Source of the DNA: Muribaculaceae bacterium
GTDB lineage: Bacteria > Bacteroidota > Bacteroidia > Bacteroidales > Muribaculaceae
Direction: 5' to 3'
NCBI GenBank assembly: GCA_029058745.1
Contig: JAIDXM010000005.1
Coordinates: 62,001 to 126,000 of the forward strand
Length of the DNA: 64,000 nt
This document shows positions 42,258 through 50,419 of the stretch, piece after piece (the stretch's first letter is position 1; every line of letters begins with the position of its first letter). Both the position numbers and the translations under genes were made by a program. Under the pieces are notes generated by a model. That model was not told the origin of the DNA. It ran no database searches and saw only the letters and a program-made list of their open reading frames with translations.

Positions 42258-43859
42258 TTATGCGTAGTCAGGATTCGTTTTCACAACCCGACGGAGAGTC
42301 TTGCGGATTGTTTTCCATTTCGGGAAAATAGCGAACGGACGTATCTGACTGTAGCTCGCTATGATTGCCAGGATGGAAAGTATCGCCACGATGAGCAGCC
42401 ATCCGTAAATCTCTTTCATCGATACCACGAGGGCCTGCCGGCATAGGGCCCCATACAGTTCTCCCAGCCTTTCGGGGCGTATGTCAGGATTCAGACCGTT
42501 TATCGCGGGAGAGAGCAGGGATATGTTTTTAGCCACTGTATGACGAAGTATTTCCCCGATTACTGCCGGACCGAAAGTGGCGCCCATCACTGCGCCCGTG
42601 AATCCGTTTATGGTGAGGGCCTGTGGGAACACGAAGAAATGCAGGCCACTCTGCACAATCGACGTGAGGAAAACGATGGAAATAATCACAGACGCCGCTC
42701 CGCGCAGGAAGAGCGGTACAAACAGCATTTCTTTCTCCACTCCATAGTCTATGAGGAAGTAGAAATAAGCCAGATATGCGGCGGCCAGTGAGAAACCTAT
42801 GGCGGTCATTGTCTTGTATCTCCATTTGTTTCTGGCAAACGTGAGGTATGTGAAGATGACGCCGGCCACAATGCCTGCCATCACATACCAGTTGAGGTCA
42901 ATCATGTTTGTCTCGTCGAATCCGAGAATTGATGCGGCGTAGCTGTGTTCGAACACATGTTCGGTGGCGAGCAGGGTGAAGAAGACAAGATACACCATCG
43001 AAGCGCGGATTACATTCCTGTTGGTGATGGCCTGCAGTGAGATGTAGGGATGGTGGAGGAATGTGGCTCTCCAGAGATTTAGCGCGAGGGTAAACGCGGC
43101 CAACAGGGCGGCTCCCCGGATTTCCTCCGCTTCCCACCAGTCGTAGAAATTGCCATACACGCAGATGAATGTGAAGCATAGCATGAATATGCTCCAGAGG
43201 GATGCCCCTATCCAGTCTATGCCTAACAGAGGAATCTGCATGGGTCCTTTCACCGGCTTCACAAGAATAAGGACGAGCAGAATCATGAACGCCAGAAGGG
43301 CTACCATGACCCAATGCATGTATTCCCATTGCGACAGGAAGGCGGTGTAAATCGTGGCTACGCCGCTAAGCTGTATCGCTCCGTCAACCACCAGATACAC
43401 GTAGCAGAAGAATATGGCCATGTCTCTTACCGGAGTGAGCCATAGCTGTATCGTGGAGTTGCAGGCGAACGTGGCCCACATTCTGAACCATCCGGCTATG
43501 AAGCATGTGGCGACAAGCACCGGAACGGAGCCGGTGTGGGCGCACACCAGGTTCGCGGCTATCAGCACGAGGCTGCAGGTGGTGAGGGCCACACGGTTGG
43601 AGAACCTGAACTTGAGGCGGAACATCACCGCGAAGTTCACCGACATGCCGACAAGCTGCGCGTATCCGGCCATCAGTATGTCTTCCTGCATCAGGGCCGT
43701 GGTGCCCACCATGTCTGAGGCGGCCGCGAGATAGAGGCCGCCTGAAAACTGTATGATGATGACAAACAGGATGAACAGCCATGGTTTCAGCCGGCGGGGA
43801 ATGTAGTCGGGGACATCCGGGATGTCGAATGGCCCCTGGGGTGCATGCCAGTCTCCCAT
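42258..43859 (-). CDS. DHA2-type MFS efflux transporter (EmrB-like)
   Basis: The 533-residue protein has about fourteen hydrophobic segments, as expected for the DHA2 group, but poorly kept MFS loop motifs; the group found in Bacteroidetes looks the same. It would drive drugs or fatty acids through the EmrA-like adaptor and the TolC-like channel encoded directly upstream. Its start codon lies at the very end of the emrA gene (43859 against stop at 43861), so the three genes are tightly coupled. It is the last gene of the tolC-emrA-emrB operon. No truncation is seen. Confidence 0.88.
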   Translation of the reverse strand: MGDWHAPQGPFDIPDVPDYIPRRLKPWLFILFVIIIQFSGGLYLAAASDMVGTTALMQEDILMAGYAQLVGMSVNFAVMFRLKFRFSNRVALTTCSLVLIAANLVCAHTGSVPVLVATCFIAGWFRMWATFACNSTIQLWLTPVRDMAIFFCYVYLVVDGAIQLSGVATIYTAFLSQWEYMHWVMVALLAFMILLVLILVKPVKGPMQIPLLGIDWIGASLWSIFMLCFTFICVYGNFYDWWEAEEIRGAALLAAFTLALNLWRATFLHHPYISLQAITNRNVIRASMVYLVFFTLLATEHVFEHSYAASILGFDETNMIDLNWYVMAGIVAGVIFTYLTFARNKWRYKTMTAIGFSLAAAYLAYFYFLIDYGVEKEMLFVPLFLRGAASVIISIVFLTSIVQSGLHFFVFPQALTINGFTGAVMGATFGPAVIGEILRHTVAKNISLLSPAINGLNPDIRPERLGELYGALCRQALVVSMKEIYGWLLIVAILSILAIIASYSQIRPFAIFPKWKTIRKTLRRVVKTNPDYA

Positions 43860-43860
43860 A

Positions 43861-44892
43861 TCAATACCTCACCTCGCATTCAACGTTCATCCCGGCTCTC
43901 AGTTTTGCCATCTCCTCTGGGGCATTGTCGAGAAACCGTATCCTCACCGGCACCCGTTGTCTGACCTTTATGAAGTTGCCTGCGGAGTTGTCCTGGGGAA
44001 GGAGGGAAAGGGATGCGCCTGTGGCGTTGGAGATGGACTCCACTTCCCCTGAGAACACCACTCCGGGCACCGCATCCACCTTGATATCCACCTTCTCACC
44101 GGGTTTGATGTGGGGAAGTTGTGTCTCCTTGTAGTTGGCCGTCACCCATATGTCGTTTGAGTCAACGATGTCGAGCATGGTCTGTCCCGGTTGCACGAGT
44201 TGCCCAATCTGGATTTCCTTGCGGGATGTGAAACCGTCGCATGGAGCCGTAATCACACAATAGGACAGGTTGAGCTCAGCTGTCCTTAGCAACGCCTCTG
44301 CGAGTTCGATTCCCGCGTCGTTCTGGGCTATCCTCTGTTTCGTTTCCGCCACTACGGAAGATGATGCCGAACGTTGGCGGGCAAGCATCTCATAGCGGGC
44401 CTTCTTTGCCTCATATCCGGTTTTCACCGCGTCATACTGCTGGCGGGTGACGGCATCCTGTTCCAGGAGTTTCTTGTAACGCTCGAAGTCGGTGGCGGCG
44501 TTTTCCATCACCACCTTGGCTTCCGAGATGGAAGCTTCTGAGACGGCCACGTTGGCGGAGGCCACGTTCACGGAATGGTCGGCTACATCGCGTGCTGCCA
44601 GGGCGTTCTGAAAGTCGGCCTGGGCCTGGGCCACCCTGAGCCTCATGTCGGAGTCGTCGATAATGACGAGGGTGTCGCCTTTTTTGACTTCCTGAAATTC
44701 CTTGAACCTTATTTCCTTGATATAACCCTGGACGCGGCTGTTGACAGGGACAATCTGTTGTCTTACCTGGGCGTTGTCGGTGAATTCCACATTTCCGAGA
44801 TGTATGAATTTTGAGCCTACCCAGATGGCGGCTGTGGCCACGACAGCTATGGTGATAACGTATGACAGTATTTTTTTTGAACGGTGTTTCAT
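43861..44892 (-). CDS. HlyD/EmrA-family membrane fusion protein
   Basis: The 343-residue adaptor has one N-terminal membrane helix (ILSYVITIAVVATAAIWVG) and then the usual lipoyl halves (VNSRVQGYIKEIRFKEFQEVKKGDTLVIIDDSD, later ITAPCDGFTSRKEIQIGQLVQPGQTML) separated by a long helical hairpin. It bridges the inner-membrane pump and the TolC channel. The start overlaps the tolC stop by four bases (ATGA at 44889-44892). Family and role are clear; substrate is not. Confidence 0.94.
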   Translation of the reverse strand: MKHRSKKILSYVITIAVVATAAIWVGSKFIHLGNVEFTDNAQVRQQIVPVNSRVQGYIKEIRFKEFQEVKKGDTLVIIDDSDMRLRVAQAQADFQNALAARDVADHSVNVASANVAVSEASISEAKVVMENAATDFERYKKLLEQDAVTRQQYDAVKTGYEAKKARYEMLARQRSASSSVVAETKQRIAQNDAGIELAEALLRTAELNLSYCVITAPCDGFTSRKEIQIGQLVQPGQTMLDIVDSNDIWVTANYKETQLPHIKPGEKVDIKVDAVPGVVFSGEVESISNATGASLSLLPQDNSAGNFIKVRQRVPVRIRFLDNAPEEMAKLRAGMNVECEVRY

Positions 44893-46208
44893 ATTTTTCC
44901 TGATGTGAAGAGTAGTTTGTAATAATAATAGATGGTGTTTATTCTTGCGTTGACGAGTTGCTGTTCTGCGTCAAGTTTGGAATTGGCGGCGTCCAGCATA
45001 TCCGTGATGAGAGCCATGTCGGCGGCATATCTTGTCGAGGTGGTGCGATAGTTTCTGTCGGCAAGCTCCACCCCCTTCTGGCGTGTTTTCAGTTCCTCGA
45101 AAGCCTCAAGATAACGGATGTAGTCTTCCCGGACGCCGAGACTCACGTTTTCCAGTTCGGCGTCGAGACGGTCGATGGCATGGCGTGTCGAGACACGGCT
45201 TTTGGCCATCGACTTGTCTGTCTTGTATAGGGAGGAGATATTGTAGCTTAACCCTACGCCGACATACCAGTAACTGAGGTTGCGGTTGATTGGAGGCACC
45301 TCCACGAGTATGGGGCCGTCCATGGTCCATGCCGCCTCGATTCCAATCTTCGGCAGTCTCTCGCTCTTCACGAGTTCTTCGGCTTTGCGGCAGATATCTA
45401 TGCCGTTTTGGGCCAGTTTCAGGGTCGGTGAGTTTTCCTTTGCTTCCTGTTGCCACCACATCTCAGTCTCTTCGGGGAGGCTCTTCAACAGGATTGCCGA
45501 GTCCGGCACAATCTCCATGTCTTCCGGCAGTCCGGCGGTGATGGAGAGGTTGCGGTTCATGATTCTGAGGGTGTTGTCGATTCTGACAAGCTGGAGGCTT
45601 AGGTTTGAGAGCAGCAGCTCATAGCGGGTGATGTCATTTTGCAGGGCTGTGCCTTGTTCAAAACGTGCGTGCATCTCGTCGAGCACCTTTTGGGCTTGTC
45701 CGATATTACCCACCACCACGTCTCGGAGGTTGTTGTATTTGTAGATGTCGAGATAGAATCCCGTGAGCCTGAATCTGATGTTGTCACGCTGGAAGTCGGT
45801 GGCATATCTCGCGGCGGTGGTTTTGAGTTCCGCGAGTTCTATGCTCCGCGTGATTGCCCCTCCGGTATATATCGGTTGGGAGACGTTGACGGAGATGCCG
45901 TTGCCGAAATGTGGGATGGGGGCTTTCTCATAGCCGGAGAAGTCGCGTCGGGTGATGAATCCGTCGCCGATATAGCTTAGTGACAGACTTGCCTTGATGT
46001 CCGGAAGTCTTGATGTCTTTGCCACTTCCGTCTCATGGCGGGCTTCCTCCTCTGCGGAGAACGACGGGCGGAGCTGCGCGCTGTTCTGTTCGGCAATCTC
46101 AAACAGCTGCTCAAGAGTCAGCATCTGTTTTACCTGCCCGAACGCGCACGACCCGCAGCTCATCAGGGTTGCGGCGAGCAAACCTGTGAGCAATCGGTGA
46201 TTGTTCAT
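44889..46208 (-). CDS. TolC-family outer-membrane efflux channel
   Basis: The 439-residue protein has a signal peptide ending near GSCAFGQ, possibly with a lipid-anchored Cys (LMSCGSCAFG), then two repeats of the outer-membrane efflux protein fold with long coiled helices (LRDVVVGNIGQAQKVLDEMHARFEQG; LEAFEELKTRQKGVELADRNYRTTSTRYAADMA). It is the first gene of the tolC-emrA-emrB operon. Its leader is long, about 215 bases if the promoter at 46431-46438 is used, and includes a CATACGG/CCGTATG hairpin. Confidence 0.92.
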   Translation of the reverse strand: MNNHRLLTGLLAATLMSCGSCAFGQVKQMLTLEQLFEIAEQNSAQLRPSFSAEEEARHETEVAKTSRLPDIKASLSLSYIGDGFITRRDFSGYEKAPIPHFGNGISVNVSQPIYTGGAITRSIELAELKTTAARYATDFQRDNIRFRLTGFYLDIYKYNNLRDVVVGNIGQAQKVLDEMHARFEQGTALQNDITRYELLLSNLSLQLVRIDNTLRIMNRNLSITAGLPEDMEIVPDSAILLKSLPEETEMWWQQEAKENSPTLKLAQNGIDICRKAEELVKSERLPKIGIEAAWTMDGPILVEVPPINRNLSYWYVGVGLSYNISSLYKTDKSMAKSRVSTRHAIDRLDAELENVSLGVREDYIRYLEAFEELKTRQKGVELADRNYRTTSTRYAADMALITDMLDAANSKLDAEQQLVNARINTIYYYYKLLFTSGKI

Positions 46209-46249
46209 AGGGTAAAAATGTTTGTCGGTATGTATTATGGATTGTATGT

Positions 46250-46272
46250 CATACGGGAAGGGAGGCCGTATG
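46250..46272. promoter_or_regulatory. CATACGG...CCGTATG inverted repeat in the tolC leader
   Basis: CATACGG and CCGTATG (extended by one base each side to TCATACGG and CCGTATGA) are separated by nine bases, 42 bases before the tolC start. Together with the adjoining CTCCC run it resembles the element at 42124-42168 upstream of the esterase gene. Confidence 0.55.
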
Positions 46273-46430
46273 ACGCTGGTGTGTCATGTGTGAAATTCCG
46301 GACACAGCCGTAATTTTACTGGGTGCTTTTCCAGTTTTCCTTGAAAGCGTAGTTCTGTACGTTTGCGAGAGTCTCGCCTGAGGCGCAAATATTATAGTTC
46401 ATATGGGATGGCTCTTTGTGAACCATGCCG

Positions 46431-46438
46431 CAAAGTTA
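46431..46438 (-). promoter_or_regulatory. -7 promoter element of the tolC operon
   Basis: TAACTTTG on the minus strand is an exact Bacteroidetes -7 match. No good -33 box is found at 19-21 bases, which is common for regulated promoters. It faces away from the strong plus-strand promoter at 46527-46557. Confidence 0.45.
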
Positions 46439-46526
46439 AGAAATTTTTTCCAAACAGCACGCATCCTGTCGGAAACAGACCTCACACACCGCTGGAAAAC
46501 AAACCGAAAGATACCTGTATAATTTT

Positions 46527-46557
46527 TTTGAAAAATAAAAAATTATATTTAACTTTG
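46527..46557 (+). promoter_or_regulatory. Canonical Bacteroidetes promoter of the structured leader
   Basis: TTTG (46527-46530) and TAACTTTG (46550-46557) are separated by exactly 19 bases, a perfect consensus match and the best promoter in the window. Transcription should begin near 46564, about 395 bases before the first ORF. Confidence 0.8.
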
Positions 46558-46563
46558 CGGACA

Positions 46564-46915
46564 CAGACCGCCTCGCAGAAGCCCCGGTCCGGGGTGAAGC
46601 GGGAGGGATGTGGAGGGACGCGACAAGTCGCGTCCATAGAGACATACAATAAAAGCGTTTATCCGCGCTGATTCTTGACAAATCGAAATTCTCGCAAAAT
46701 TTCAAGTCTAAGTCAAGGGTTTGGCAACGGTAGATGCCCGTGGATATGTGATATAATTGCAATCGGACAATATTTCGGGAGAAATATTGCCGGGTGCATT
46801 GATTGCATATACAAGCGTGGGCTTCTGCGTTGCCGTCCGACTTAGACTGGGCAATGCGAGAAGCCTCGATTTGTAGGACGGTAACAGATACAGACTCCTA
46901 CGCTTTTTTTATACT
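46564..46915 (+). ncRNA. Long structured leader or small RNA with attenuator-like end
   Basis: Between the promoter and the 83-residue ORF no long ORF is supported, but the RNA can fold strongly. Visible hairpins are GGACGCGAC/GTCGCGTCC (46616-46635), CAATATTTC/GAAATATTG inside TGCAATC/GATTGCA (46758-46807), and a 15-pair stem with one bulge, GGCTTCTGCGTTGCC with GGCAATGCGAGAAGCC (46820-46865). GTTGCCGTCC (46829-46838) can instead pair with GGACGGTAAC (46876-46885). That would block GTAGGA/TCCTAC (46873-46901), which is followed by seven T, like an intrinsic terminator. The three stems exclude one another as in an attenuator; the alternative is a free-standing RNA of about 345 nt. No known RNA family is recognised. 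Confidence 0.5.
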
Positions 46916-46959
46916 AACCTAACGCCAACGAGGGGAGTGCTGCGGCAATAGTTGTAATT

Positions 46960-47211
46960 ATGAGAGAATCTTTACGGAAGGTAATGTATCTGCTTGAGTG
47001 TGATGGATTCAATCCGGATGCCTCCCCGAAAGAGCTGGCAGAATATGAATGTTGTTCTCAAGAGCGGGAGGGATACTTTCATCGATGGATGGACGATAAT
47101 GAAACCGGCAAGGATATCCCCTATGTAAAAACAGTGGCTCTTGTTGAGGACGCAGAAAGTGGGAAGATGAATATTGTGGAATACTATAATCTAAGATTTG
47201 TGAAGGATTAA
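46960..47211 (+). CDS. Small acidic protein, possible partner of the HEPN-like protein
   Basis: The 83-residue product is not recognised. It is acidic, has no signal peptide or membrane segment, and ends with a beta-rich stretch (VALVEDAESGKMNIVEYYNLRFV). The HEPN-like gene starts two bases after its stop, so they are certainly co-transcribed and probably translationally coupled. Its position before a HEPN protein recalls antitoxin-toxin pairs, but the sequence shows no nucleotidyltransferase (MNT) or DNA-binding motif, so this remains a guess. It is preceded by the structured leader. Confidence 0.65.
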   Translation: MRESLRKVMYLLECDGFNPDASPKELAEYECCSQEREGYFHRWMDDNETGKDIPYVKTVALVEDAESGKMNIVEYYNLRFVKD

Positions 47212-47213
47212 CC

Positions 47214-47621
47214 ATGGACTCAGACAGTTTGATGTCATCTAACGATATTCCTGATGAAGGTCTTCGGTTCTTTCATAGCCTATCTAATTGGGTGGAACAA
47301 ATCAAGGGTTCGCATCCTGCCATCATCAAGTGGAAGAACGGACAGAGGCAACTCACTAAACTGCAGTGTATCAAACCTTGTCAGAAAGAATCAATTACTT
47401 TACCACATGTTTTGCCGGATAATACATTGTTTATTCCGATTAGCAGTGGAGGTTTGAGTGTAATACGTCAGTTAAGACATGCCTTTTGTCACAATGGTCT
47501 TACATATGACAGAGCCTCAATGCAGTATGAAATTAATCAAACAAATCAAATAAAAATTGTTGGACGTTTTTCTCTTGATGCAATCAAGGAATTCGTGTCG
47601 GTATATTGCCAATTAATCTAA
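47214..47621 (+). CDS. HEPN-like protein, putative RNase
   Basis: The 135-residue protein is mainly helical and carries LRHAFCHNGLTYD near residues 87-99. R88 and H93 form the RX4H motif of HEPN nucleases, and the sequence after it (ASMQYEINQ...FSLDAIKEFVSVYCQLI) follows the usual pattern of a short beta-hairpin and a last helix seen in pEK499_p136-like HEPN proteins. HEPN domains act as ribonucleases in toxin-antitoxin, abortive-infection and CRISPR systems. The gene follows a small ORF by two bases and is followed 12 bases later by a BspA-type gene. Catalytic activity is not proven; the motif could also be a coincidence in a small protein. Confidence 0.6.
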   Translation: MDSDSLMSSNDIPDEGLRFFHSLSNWVEQIKGSHPAIIKWKNGQRQLTKLQCIKPCQKESITLPHVLPDNTLFIPISSGGLSVIRQLRHAFCHNGLTYDRASMQYEINQTNQIKIVGRFSLDAIKEFVSVYCQLI

Positions 47622-47633
47622 AATATCAAAGAA

Positions 47634-49616
47634 ATGAGAATTGAAACGAACATCACGAAAGTGATGATGCTGATAACTATGTTGTTGGCATCACATTCAG
47701 CATCGGCTCACGATTTCGAAGTCGATAGTGTGTATTACAGTGTCATATCATTGGATGATATGACTTGTCAGGTCGATGGAGGACATGCAGGTTTGACTCA
47801 CCTGAATATCCCGGGAATTGTTACTTTCAAGGGTAGAGAATTTGCTGTTAAAAGTATAAGTCAGAACGCCTTTGAAGGAAGTGATATTGAGAGTGTTGCG
47901 ATAAATGGGGGCGTGGAAAGAATTTATTCCAAAGCGTTTTACTTATGTGAGAAACTTGTAAAGGTCGATCTTGGAACAGTAAAAATTGTAGATGAAGATG
48001 CGTTTAACGGATGCAGGATGCTGTCAGATCTTGACTTGGGTATGGCAGAGGAAATACAGGCTCGGGCATTCCATGATTGTTCTATATTAAATCTTGAAAT
48101 ACCTGGAACTGTCAAGTTATTGGGTGAGGATAGCTTTAATATTGAAGAATGTGATTCAATTGTTTTTCAAGCAGGAGAAACAACATTGGAAATATCTTAT
48201 AAATTTAAGAATGGGGCAAAGATTTATTTGGATCGCAATATTTGCCATAAAGGTGGCTATATATATAATAGGTATATTAATATAGAATTTGGTGAAAATG
48301 TATCGGTATTCCCATCATACCTTGGAAGGAAGCTTGAAAAGTGTGATTTATCAAATACAAATATTCGTATTATTGAGAGTCGTGCATTTGGTGAAGATTT
48401 GTCCGAGATAATTCTGCCGGAAACGCTTGACTCAATTTATTACAGTGCATTTGAAAATGCACGTATTAAAGAAATTAAACTGCCTGATGGATTGTCTGAT
48501 ATTGGCTCCAGTGCCTTTGAAGGTTGTAAAAATTTAACAGAACTTGAGATACCGGGATCTGTAAAAGAAATAAAAGATCTTTTTGGAGGGTATAAAGGAA
48601 ATTTAAAATCCTTGAAATTAAATGAAGGTACTGAGATTGTTGGTGTTAAAGCATTCAAGTATATGCCATTGGAGTCTGTGGATTTTCCAACTACGATTTC
48701 AACTATCATGACAGATGCATTTTATGGTTGTGATAAACTTACGAAGTTGTCTATTCCTGTCAATGTAAAGACAATTGAGGGCGGTGCATTTAATGGATGC
48801 AGTGGCCTTCGCAAACTTGAAATAGAGGAAGGAGATAGCGTACTGCGTATTAATCAAAAAGTTATAGACTCTAAAATATATGGTGGAAAATATGCTCAAT
48901 CAGAAAAACAGGCATATGAATTTGGTTATAAGAGAACTGAAAATTATAAGTATTTAAGTCCCTTCGTTGTTGATAGTTTGACAGAACTTAAGATTAATAG
49001 ACCTGTTGCATATTTTGAAATTCCAGAGGAGGATATGGTTACTCCACCAATAGAAGAGTCACTATTAAATAACTACTCGGCAACTGAAATAACAGAAATA
49101 TATTCATTTATATTCCCTAATACTACTCTAAAGAAGCTAAACATTGGAGATATTAGTTATGGTAGGCATTATTTTAGTCCAGATACCGTGGAATATAAGT
49201 ACGATCTTTATCGTGCAGAAAACGATAGATATTTCTATAAAAATATGTATGACCGAAAGTGTTACTTATCTCCAATGTTTTATCCGGAGAACTTATTAAG
49301 TTTGGAAGAGTTGCAGATTAACATGACTACTCCTCCAGAACTGACAATCGACTTTCCAAATTCAGTATATATGAATGCCGTTCTTTATGTTCCTGTTGGA
49401 TCGAAAGTAAGATATGAACAAGCTCCATATTGGAAGAATTTCTGGGAGATTGTTGAGACTGATGATTTTTCAAGTGTCAGCGAGATTCAATTAGAATCAA
49501 CGGATAGGGTAGTGATAGGTCGTTATGATGTTTCTGGAAGACCTGTGTCAGAAAATTATAGAGGTATAACGATTATCCGCTTCTCTGATGGCTCAACAAA
49601 AAAAGTGGTTTTATAG
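47634..49616 (+). CDS. BspA-type leucine-rich-repeat surface protein
   Basis: A signal peptide (VMMLITMLLASHSASA) precedes many LRR_5 (BspA/Treponema) repeats such as SISQNAFEGSDIESVAINGGVERI, ALIGSSAFEGCKNLTELEIPGSVKEI-like units and DAFYGCDKLTKLSIPVNVKTI. The end, VVIGRYDVSGRPVSENYRGITIIRFSDGSTKKVVL, has the Bacteroidales C-terminal YDxxGR...G...I.DG..KK pattern found on many secreted proteins, in part related to type IX secretion tails. Such proteins bind host or microbial surfaces. The gene is AT-rich compared with the core genes and starts 12 bases after the HEPN-like gene, so it is probably in the same operon although functionally unrelated. Confidence 0.88.
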   Translation: MRIETNITKVMMLITMLLASHSASAHDFEVDSVYYSVISLDDMTCQVDGGHAGLTHLNIPGIVTFKGREFAVKSISQNAFEGSDIESVAINGGVERIYSKAFYLCEKLVKVDLGTVKIVDEDAFNGCRMLSDLDLGMAEEIQARAFHDCSILNLEIPGTVKLLGEDSFNIEECDSIVFQAGETTLEISYKFKNGAKIYLDRNICHKGGYIYNRYINIEFGENVSVFPSYLGRKLEKCDLSNTNIRIIESRAFGEDLSEIILPETLDSIYYSAFENARIKEIKLPDGLSDIGSSAFEGCKNLTELEIPGSVKEIKDLFGGYKGNLKSLKLNEGTEIVGVKAFKYMPLESVDFPTTISTIMTDAFYGCDKLTKLSIPVNVKTIEGGAFNGCSGLRKLEIEEGDSVLRINQKVIDSKIYGGKYAQSEKQAYEFGYKRTENYKYLSPFVVDSLTELKINRPVAYFEIPEEDMVTPPIEESLLNNYSATEITEIYSFIFPNTTLKKLNIGDISYGRHYFSPDTVEYKYDLYRAENDRYFYKNMYDRKCYLSPMFYPENLLSLEELQINMTTPPELTIDFPNSVYMNAVLYVPVGSKVRYEQAPYWKNFWEIVETDDFSSVSEIQLESTDRVVIGRYDVSGRPVSENYRGITIIRFSDGSTKKVVL

Positions 49617-49705
49617 ATGCCGCTTACAAGGGGCTGTTTATAGACCTGCCGAGATTATTGAAGATTGATTTAGAATACATCAATTGGTGTATAAAATAAT
49701 AAAGA

Positions 49706-49862
49706 ATGTGTTCAAAATTAATAAATGCATAGCTTCATAAAATAAGAGGCGAACTTTCGAATTCGGATTCAGTTACAATGAAACCCCATTATAACTGAAT
49801 CCGAATCAAAAATTTCATCCGCATATTTTATAGATCTATACGATGCTTAATTTAGAACACAT
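49706..49862 (+). repeat. Cassette-flanking direct repeat, copy A
   Basis: About 157 bases (from ATGTGTTCAAAATTAATAAAT to AATTTAGAACACAT) recur at 50599-50754 in the same orientation with about 90 percent identity by eye. The centre is a hairpin, ATTCGGATTCAGTT...AACTGAATCCGAAT (49761-49806). The two copies flank the 172-residue orphan gene. A short piece resembling the repeat end (GATTTAGAATACATC) also occurs just before copy A at 49668-49682. Confidence 0.9.
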
Positions 49863-49900
49863 ACTTAAGGAGTTTATTATTAATTTTTATTTTTACGGTC

Positions 49901-50419
49901 ATGTCATTTGTTATAGACGAAAATGATGATTATGAGAAGGTGTATAATGCTTATGCAAACGCTGGTGAAAAAGTAGCAAGGTTCTCTGGTATAGCTCGAT
50001 CAGGCTCTGCTCAGTGTTTTAATGAAGGTGATATTATCATACTTCCAGATAGGATTGAACCTATCAAAGTACCTGTTGGTACTTCTGGACGTACAGCTGA
50101 ACTCATCATTGTTAAAGTGAAAAGCGGTTCACGTGAGCAGTATATGCCATTTTATCCTACAACCCTTGCAAAAAGGATTTTCGAGATTGAAGTTGATGCA
50201 GATAAGAAGTTTGTAAGAGATCTTGATCCTTGCAGACCTCTTGGAACAGCAGCTGAATTCTATCAGTCTCGTGCAAACCAAAGTATCCAAAGCATTATGG
50301 AGGAAATGGTAAAAATGGGTAAAAAAATTAAGGTTTCAGAAGCTCGTACTGTTTATCAATTCGCTTATGGTACTACAGACGTTCAGCAGACCCGACAGTA
50401 CACTTTTGACTTTGTATGA
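49901..50419 (+). CDS. Orphan 172-residue protein in a repeat-flanked cassette
   Basis: No family is recognised. The protein has no signal peptide or membrane helix. The first half is rich in beta strands (DIIILPDRIEPIKVPVGTSGRTAELIIVKV) and the second half is helical (EFYQSRANQSIQSIMEEMVKMGKKIKVSEARTVYQFAYG), ending in a strand. The sequence is typical of a small globular protein. The ATG at 49901 has no nearby ribosome-binding site; an AAGGAG lies too far upstream (49866). The gene is exactly flanked by two direct repeats, is AT-rich, and ends with an ATGA overlap with a short ORF. Context suggests a mobile cassette; the function is unknown. Confidence 0.75.
   Translation: MSFVIDENDDYEKVYNAYANAGEKVARFSGIARSGSAQCFNEGDIIILPDRIEPIKVPVGTSGRTAELIIVKVKSGSREQYMPFYPTTLAKRIFEIEVDADKKFVRDLDPCRPLGTAAEFYQSRANQSIQSIMEEMVKMGKKIKVSEARTVYQFAYGTTDVQQTRQYTFDFV

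Noticed and set aside
46436-46762. 108-residue minus-strand ORF in the leader region
   Set aside because: It runs antisense through the promoter and hairpins, has low-complexity sequence and no family resemblance.
46680-46960. tmRNA or RNase P RNA in the structured leader
   Set aside because: No tRNA-like end with CCA and no conserved tmRNA or RNase P core segments were found; the T-tract and alternative stems fit an attenuator or small RNA better.
48094-48285. 63-residue plus-strand ORF inside the BspA-type gene
   Set aside because: It is a shadow in another frame of the leucine-rich-repeat gene, without own signals.
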